In this document: piece by piece, positions 33,629-36,820 of the stretch
Numbering within the stretch: the stretch's first letter is position 1
How the letters are laid out: every line of letters begins with the position of its first letter
NCBI GenBank assembly: GCA_051875715.1
Contig: JBJEHD010000082.1
Location: 1 to 36,820 of the forward strand
DNA length: 36,820 bases
Direction: 5' to 3'
DNA from: DYCT01 sp051875715
GTDB lineage: Bacteria; Bacteroidota; Bacteroidia; Bacteroidales; Bacteroidaceae
Notes under the pieces: generated by a model
What the model was told of the DNA's origin: nothing
The model's database searches: none
Seen by the model: only the letters and a program-made list of their open reading frames with translations
Made by a program: the position numbers and the translations under genes

Positions 33629-34537
33629 TCAGCGCAGTCTCAATACCTCGCCTACCTCGGGTACATATTCCTCCGGATCCTTCTTGTTCATCTTATAAAG
33701 ATACTTCAGCCGGATGCCATACATCTGTGAGATGCCGTGCATCGAATCTCCATCGCCCACCACGTGCGTCCGATACTTCTTCTCCGCCTTCTTGCGTTTC
33801 TCGTGCAGATAGACCACGTCGCCCTCTGCCAACGAATACTCCGGATGCAGGTCGTTGTACTCGATCAGGCGTTTGGCTTTGGTGCTGAATTCCTTGGCAA
33901 TGTCCTCGAAGGTGTCGCCTCTGCGCGCCTTCACGTAGAGCAGGCCGTTGGCGATGTATACCTGATGAGGCACCAGTTCCTTCCCCTTCCGCCGTTTTCG
34001 CGATTTCTCCTGCACGTCGAAACGATACAGGTCGTACGTCTCTATCAACTGAATCAACCGGTTGGCATACGAGGGGTCGGTGGCATATCCCGCCTTCTTC
34101 AATCCATGCGCCCATCCCTTGTAGTCGGTCACTTCCAGACGGAACAACGAGGCGTACCGCGGACTCGACTTCAAAAAGAGGGAATGGTCCTCGTAAGAGT
34201 CACGCACATGCGCATAGGCACGGAAGCACTCCTGCGGCGCATCATCGTCGGCCCGTACGGTGCGTCCGTTCCATCGTCCGCCACACTTGATGCCGAAATG
34301 GTTGTTCGACTGCCGGGCCAGGGCACTCTGCCCCGCGCCCGATTCCAGCAAGCCCTGTGCCAATGTGATGCTGGCGGGTATTTTGTGCAGACGCATCTGC
34401 TCCACGGCCAAATCCTTGTATTTCTCGATGTAAGCCATGTACCTACTGTTCCGGCGCACCGGCGACGAGGCCATCGAAAGGAGCATGACGGCCAGCAGGA
34501 GCACCCCTCCGCAAGCAAACTTCCTCTTCATTCTCAT
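33629..34537 (-). CDS. Glucosaminidase (GH73) with C-terminal LysM domains
   Basis: 302-residue exported peptidoglycan hydrolase. The signal peptide (MRMKRKFACGGVLLLAVMLLSMASS) is followed by a GH73/LYZ2-type N-acetylglucosaminidase domain (about 38-180) with the catalytic glutamate in ITLAQGLLESGAGQS and the conserved NNHFGIKC and YEDHSLFLKSSPRYASLF blocks. One LysM-like repeat is near 195-245 (YVKARRGDTFEDIAKEFSTKAKRLIEYN) and a second near 255-302 (HVVGDGDSMHGISQMYGIRLKYLYKMN). It acts on septal or lateral cell wall. ATG 34537 or 34531 could start it. It is transcribed divergently from cdd. Confidence 0.92.
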   Translation of the reverse strand: MRMKRKFACGGVLLLAVMLLSMASSPVRRNSRYMAYIEKYKDLAVEQMRLHKIPASITLAQGLLESGAGQSALARQSNNHFGIKCGGRWNGRTVRADDDAPQECFRAYAHVRDSYEDHSLFLKSSPRYASLFRLEVTDYKGWAHGLKKAGYATDPSYANRLIQLIETYDLYRFDVQEKSRKRRKGKELVPHQVYIANGLLYVKARRGDTFEDIAKEFSTKAKRLIEYNDLHPEYSLAEGDVVYLHEKRKKAEKKYRTHVVGDGDSMHGISQMYGIRLKYLYKMNKKDPEEYVPEVGEVLRLR

Positions 34538-34597
34538 TGATTTTGGTTTTTCCCTACAAAAGTCCTAAAAATATTCGATAATACCAATTGCTCTTGC

Positions 34598-34605
34598 TAC
34601 ATTTG
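34598..34605 (+). promoter_or_regulatory. Promoter -7 element for cdd-nudC
   Basis: TACATTTG matches TAnnTTTG, 25 bases before the cdd ATG. TTCG at 34574-34577 is 20 bases upstream, a weak -33 element. Confidence 0.5.
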
Positions 34606-34630
34606 TCCTACAACTTAAAAGTCCATCGCC

Positions 34631-35119
34631 ATGAAAGAAGTGAAATTGCAAACCACCCTACACGTCCTCCGCGAAGAGGAACTGAGCGACGACGACAAAC
34701 GGCTTGTCGACAAAGCCAAAGAGATGACGCAGCATAGTTACGCCCCCTACTCGCGCTTCCGGGTGGGAGCCGCCGTCATGCTCGCCGACGGCACAATCGT
34801 GGGCGGAAGCAACCAAGAGAATGCCGCTTATCCATCCGGTCTGTGCGCCGAACGGACCACCCTGTTCTACGCCAACTCGCAATACCCCGACCAAGCCGTC
34901 TGCACACTGGCCATCGCCGCCCGTACCGACAACGGCTTCATCGACCGCCCCATCTCGCCCTGCGGGGCCTGCCGCCAGGTCATCCTGGAGACCGAGAAAC
35001 GGTTCGAACGCCCCATCCGCATCCTGCTGTACGGAAAGAAAGAAACCTACCTCGTCGAAGGCATCGGAGCCTTGCTGCCTCTCTCGTTTGACGGGTCGGA
35101 CATGGAACCGACCGACTAA
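34631..35119 (+). CDS. cdd: Cytidine deaminase
   Basis: 162-residue zinc enzyme of pyrimidine salvage, converting cytidine and deoxycytidine to uridine and deoxyuridine. The catalytic set is C72-A-E74 in SGLCAERTTLF (zinc ligand and proton shuttle) and PCGAC at 110-114 (ligands C111 and C114), as in the homotetrameric short form. The first 18 residues are a family-variable extension. nudC follows 14 bases later, so the pair is probably cotranscribed. Confidence 0.95.
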   Translation: MKEVKLQTTLHVLREEELSDDDKRLVDKAKEMTQHSYAPYSRFRVGAAVMLADGTIVGGSNQENAAYPSGLCAERTTLFYANSQYPDQAVCTLAIAARTDNGFIDRPISPCGACRQVILETEKRFERPIRILLYGKKETYLVEGIGALLPLSFDGSDMEPTD

Positions 35120-35133
35120 CCTTCACACGAATC

Positions 35134-35922
35134 ATGAAAGAATCGGAAGAAATAGCCTGGTGGTTTGTGTTTTTCCACGACCAACTTTTACTCAGAAAAA
35201 CGCCGACAGGCTATGCCGTTCCCTGCTCGGCCCTGCCTCCCGTGGACCTCACGGGAGCACACGTCCACGAAGTGAAAACGCTCGACGGCCTACCCTGCCG
35301 CGCCGCGTCGCTCCCCTGTCCGATCGAAGAGACTGACCACTACGCCATGATGGGACTTAGGGCTTCGTACGACCACCTGCCCTTGCCGCACTATCAGGCC
35401 GCCGGGAAAGCGAGACAGATTGTCCACTGGGGCTCGACCTACCGTTTCTGCCCCACCTGTGCCGTAGCGTTGGAACGAACCACACCCATCTGCAAACGCT
35501 GCCCGTCGTGCGGCCAGGAGTTCTATCCCGTCATCCACCCCGCCATCATCGTGCTCATCCGCCGGGGCGACTCCATCCTGCTGGTCCATGCACGAAATTT
35601 CCGGGGTACATTCCACGGCCTGGTGGCCGGTTTCCTCGAGACCGGAGAAACGCTGGAAGAATGTGTAGAACGCGAAGTGATGGAAGAGACCGGACTCAGC
35701 ATCCGAAACATCCGCTACTTTGGCAGCCAGCCCTGGCCCTATCCCAGCGGACTGATGGTAGGCTTTACAGCCGATTACGCCGGCGGCGAAATCCGCCTGC
35801 AAGACGAAGAACTCAGCACAGGAGCCTTCTTCACAAAAGACAATCTGCCCGAGATTCCCAAGAAACTCAGCATCGCCCGACGCCTGATAGACTGGTGGCT
35901 GGCCGGACAACCCGAACGTTAA
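35134..35922 (+). CDS. nudC: NAD(H) pyrophosphatase / RNA deNADding hydrolase
   Basis: 262-residue Nudix enzyme that hydrolyses NADH to NMNH and AMP and, in studied members, removes NAD caps from RNA. A variable N-terminal domain (1-95) is followed by a zinc ribbon, C106/C109 and C123/C126. The Nudix box spans 166-188: GFLETGETLEECVEREVMEE, then TGL. The NADH signature SQPWPYP follows about 12 residues after it, which separates NudC from other Nudix proteins. Its stop overlaps the end of the convergent small membrane gene by four bases. Confidence 0.96.
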   Translation: MKESEEIAWWFVFFHDQLLLRKTPTGYAVPCSALPPVDLTGAHVHEVKTLDGLPCRAASLPCPIEETDHYAMMGLRASYDHLPLPHYQAAGKARQIVHWGSTYRFCPTCAVALERTTPICKRCPSCGQEFYPVIHPAIIVLIRRGDSILLVHARNFRGTFHGLVAGFLETGETLEECVEREVMEETGLSIRNIRYFGSQPWPYPSGLMVGFTADYAGGEIRLQDEELSTGAFFTKDNLPEIPKKLSIARRLIDWWLAGQPER

Positions 35923-36269
35923 CGGCGTCGGTCGGACTCCTTTTTCTCCTCGTAGGGGATGCGATAGGCCGTATACAACTGCAGCATCGCAGCCACCGTC
36001 AGACACACTACCCATTCGTTGTGACGGGTGGTGAACATGCACACCCCTGAAAGAGGAAGCAAGAACGCACCGAACAGACGTTGCCGGTACAACCGTTTCA
36101 GCACCACGTCGCCCACCTTGCGGTGTTGCGCACACTGCACGGCGCACACCATGACGGCACCTATACTATATAAATAAGGAGCATACATCCATCCCGTCAC
36201 CATGACGGCCGCTCCGGCCAGCAGCAACAATGCCCCGACGGCAAACATGCCGGATTGCCATTTCATCAT
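35919..36269 (-). CDS. Small polytopic membrane protein, unknown function
   Basis: 116-residue protein with about four transmembrane helices in two pairs: FAVGALLLLAGAAVMVTGWM with LYSIGAVMVCAVQC, and FGAFLLPLSGVCMF with WVVCLTVAAMLQLYTAY. A basic loop sits between (RKVGDVVLKRLYRQR) and a charged tail EEKKESDRRR. Its start overlaps the stop of the FtsB/DivIC-like gene (ATGA), so it is translationally coupled to that division protein. No family is named with confidence. Confidence 0.8.
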   Translation of the reverse strand: MMKWQSGMFAVGALLLLAGAAVMVTGWMYAPYLYSIGAVMVCAVQCAQHRKVGDVVLKRLYRQRLFGAFLLPLSGVCMFTTRHNEWVVCLTVAAMLQLYTAYRIPYEEKKESDRRR

Positions 36270-36571
36270 TCGTTGTCCGATTCAAAAACGTAAATATCCT
36301 CGTTCGGCTTTTTCATGCGATATTTCTCGCGAGCCACCTTCTCCAGCGCATCCGGGCTTGTCATCAAGTCGTTCAGCCGACGCGTACTTTCGTCGTATTC
36401 CGCCTGATAGTGCTCGATTTCCCGCTCCAGATGTAAGATTTCCCGTTTGTTGCGTATGCGCTGCAGATAGCTGTCCTCGTCCAGGAAGCCAGCCACCAGC
36501 ACAAACGCGGCAATGGTGATGGCATACTTATGCTGCCGTACAAAGTTCCATATCGACAATAACCGACTCAT
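36266..36571 (-). CDS. FtsB/DivIC-like septum formation initiator protein
   Basis: 101-residue bitopic membrane protein. A short cytoplasmic N terminus (MSRLLSIWNFVRQHK) precedes one transmembrane helix (YAITIAAFVLVAGFL), then a periplasmic coiled coil (YLQRIRNKREILHLEREIEHYQAEYDES) and the septum-initiator motif SPDALEKVAREKYRMKKPNEDIYVF. The last motif is the hallmark of the FtsB/DivIC (DivIC) family, which with FtsL and FtsQ recruits the division machinery. ATG 36571 is preferred over upstream 36622, since it puts the transmembrane helix at the usual place. Confidence 0.9.
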   Translation of the reverse strand: MSRLLSIWNFVRQHKYAITIAAFVLVAGFLDEDSYLQRIRNKREILHLEREIEHYQAEYDESTRRLNDLMTSPDALEKVAREKYRMKKPNEDIYVFESDNE

Positions 36572-36723
36572 TTCATCCCTGTTTTTATAAAAAAGGAAAA
36601 GGCGGCATTTCACAACGGCCAATCCGCAACGCCAGCATCGGCATTCGGGCTTCGGCCAAAGTACATCGGCTTTTACCTCTCAACCTCAACGTCCTGCACA
36701 TCGGCCCTTCTGAAAAACCTTAA

Positions 36724-36758
36724 AGGCTGCGCCAAAATCATGTATTTTGACACAGCCT
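36724..36758 (-). terminator. Terminator after tRNA-Met
   Basis: AGGCTG..CAAAAT (36724-36738) pairs with ATTTTG..CAGCCT (36744-36758), 15-base arms with two mismatches and a 5-base loop. It lies 9 bases past the tRNA 3' end on the minus strand, with a T-containing tail. It is symmetric enough to act both ways and also shields the FtsB-like gene. Confidence 0.65.
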
Positions 36759-36767
36759 CTTTTGTAG

Positions 36768-36820
36768 TTGCGGAGGCCTGACTCGAACAGACGACCTTTG
36801 GGTTATGAGCCCAACGAGCT
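36768..36820 (-). tRNA. tRNA-Met (CAU anticodon), 3' part cut by window edge
   Basis: Read on the minus strand the segment holds the anticodon arm with loop CTCATAA (anticodon CAT). A variable region, the T arm (GTCTG TTCGAGT CAGGC) and the acceptor strand CTCCGCA plus discriminator A follow. No CCA is encoded. The 5' acceptor strand and D arm lie outside the window, so elongator versus initiator or the lysidine-modified Ile isoform cannot be separated with certainty. Confidence 0.85.

Overview
The window looks like a chromosomal segment of a gut-type Bacteroidales bacterium (Bacteroides/Phocaeicola-like, with fairly high G+C). The evidence is Bacteroidetes promoters of the TAnnTTTG type in front of several genes, no clear Shine-Dalgarno pairing, a DksA/TraR protein with one cysteine left, the ileS-dksA-lspA-lipoprotein order, an OmpA/PorT outer-membrane set and the HU / 30-codon basic peptide / rng cluster. 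Genus is inference. Nothing looks like a phage, insertion sequence or CRISPR array, and most genes are housekeeping.

Layout. 95-2271 (minus): a sugar-nucleotide pair, a nucleotidyltransferase followed by galE, with its own promoter and terminator. 2666-10082 (plus): an exported M16 zinc protease, a DUF5687-type membrane protein with its ABC ATPase, an NlpC/P60 lipoprotein, a 53-residue basic protein and a long-form RluA pseudouridine synthase. 10067-15373: an AraC regulator diverging from a three-gene tripartite efflux operon (TolC-like, HlyD/EmrA-like, MFS). 15639-17589 (plus): a one-helix protein and a polytopic GT-C-like membrane protein of unknown role. 17653-25379 (minus): a long operon of ileS, dksA-like, lspA, DUF4296-like lipoprotein, a 92-residue protein and a TPR/transmembrane/HTH regulator that appears frameshifted. 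25618-28404 (plus): pyrB, pyrI, a flavin-reductase-like protein and a PorT-like barrel. 28745-31116 (minus): OmpA-like porin and mutY. 31420-33515 (plus): HU, a 30-residue mS38/bS22-like peptide and rng, ending at a strong terminator. The right end holds a glucosaminidase-LysM protein, cdd, nudC, a small membrane protein, an FtsB/DivIC-like protein and the 3' part of a tRNA-Met.

The most unusual signal is non-coding. Both intergenic spaces flanking the efflux operon carry four octamer palindromes repeated at exactly 22 bp. The cores differ (GTGTACAC upstream, GAGTACTC downstream) but fit G-W-GTAC-W-C, and several copies carry paired changes that keep the palindrome. An 11-bp tandem repeat follows the upstream array, and an 8-bp perfect inverted repeat lies just upstream of the AraC gene. 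Together they suggest a helically phased protein-binding or structured-repeat system around this operon; function is not shown by sequence alone.

Intergenic stretches over about 300 bases: 1-301 holds the galE terminator and one more inverted repeat; 2272-2665 holds two divergent promoters; 10955-11470 holds the repeats and the tolC promoter; 28405-28744 holds the OmpA terminator and otherwise nothing recognised; 31117-31419 holds the HU promoter and a possible mutY promoter.
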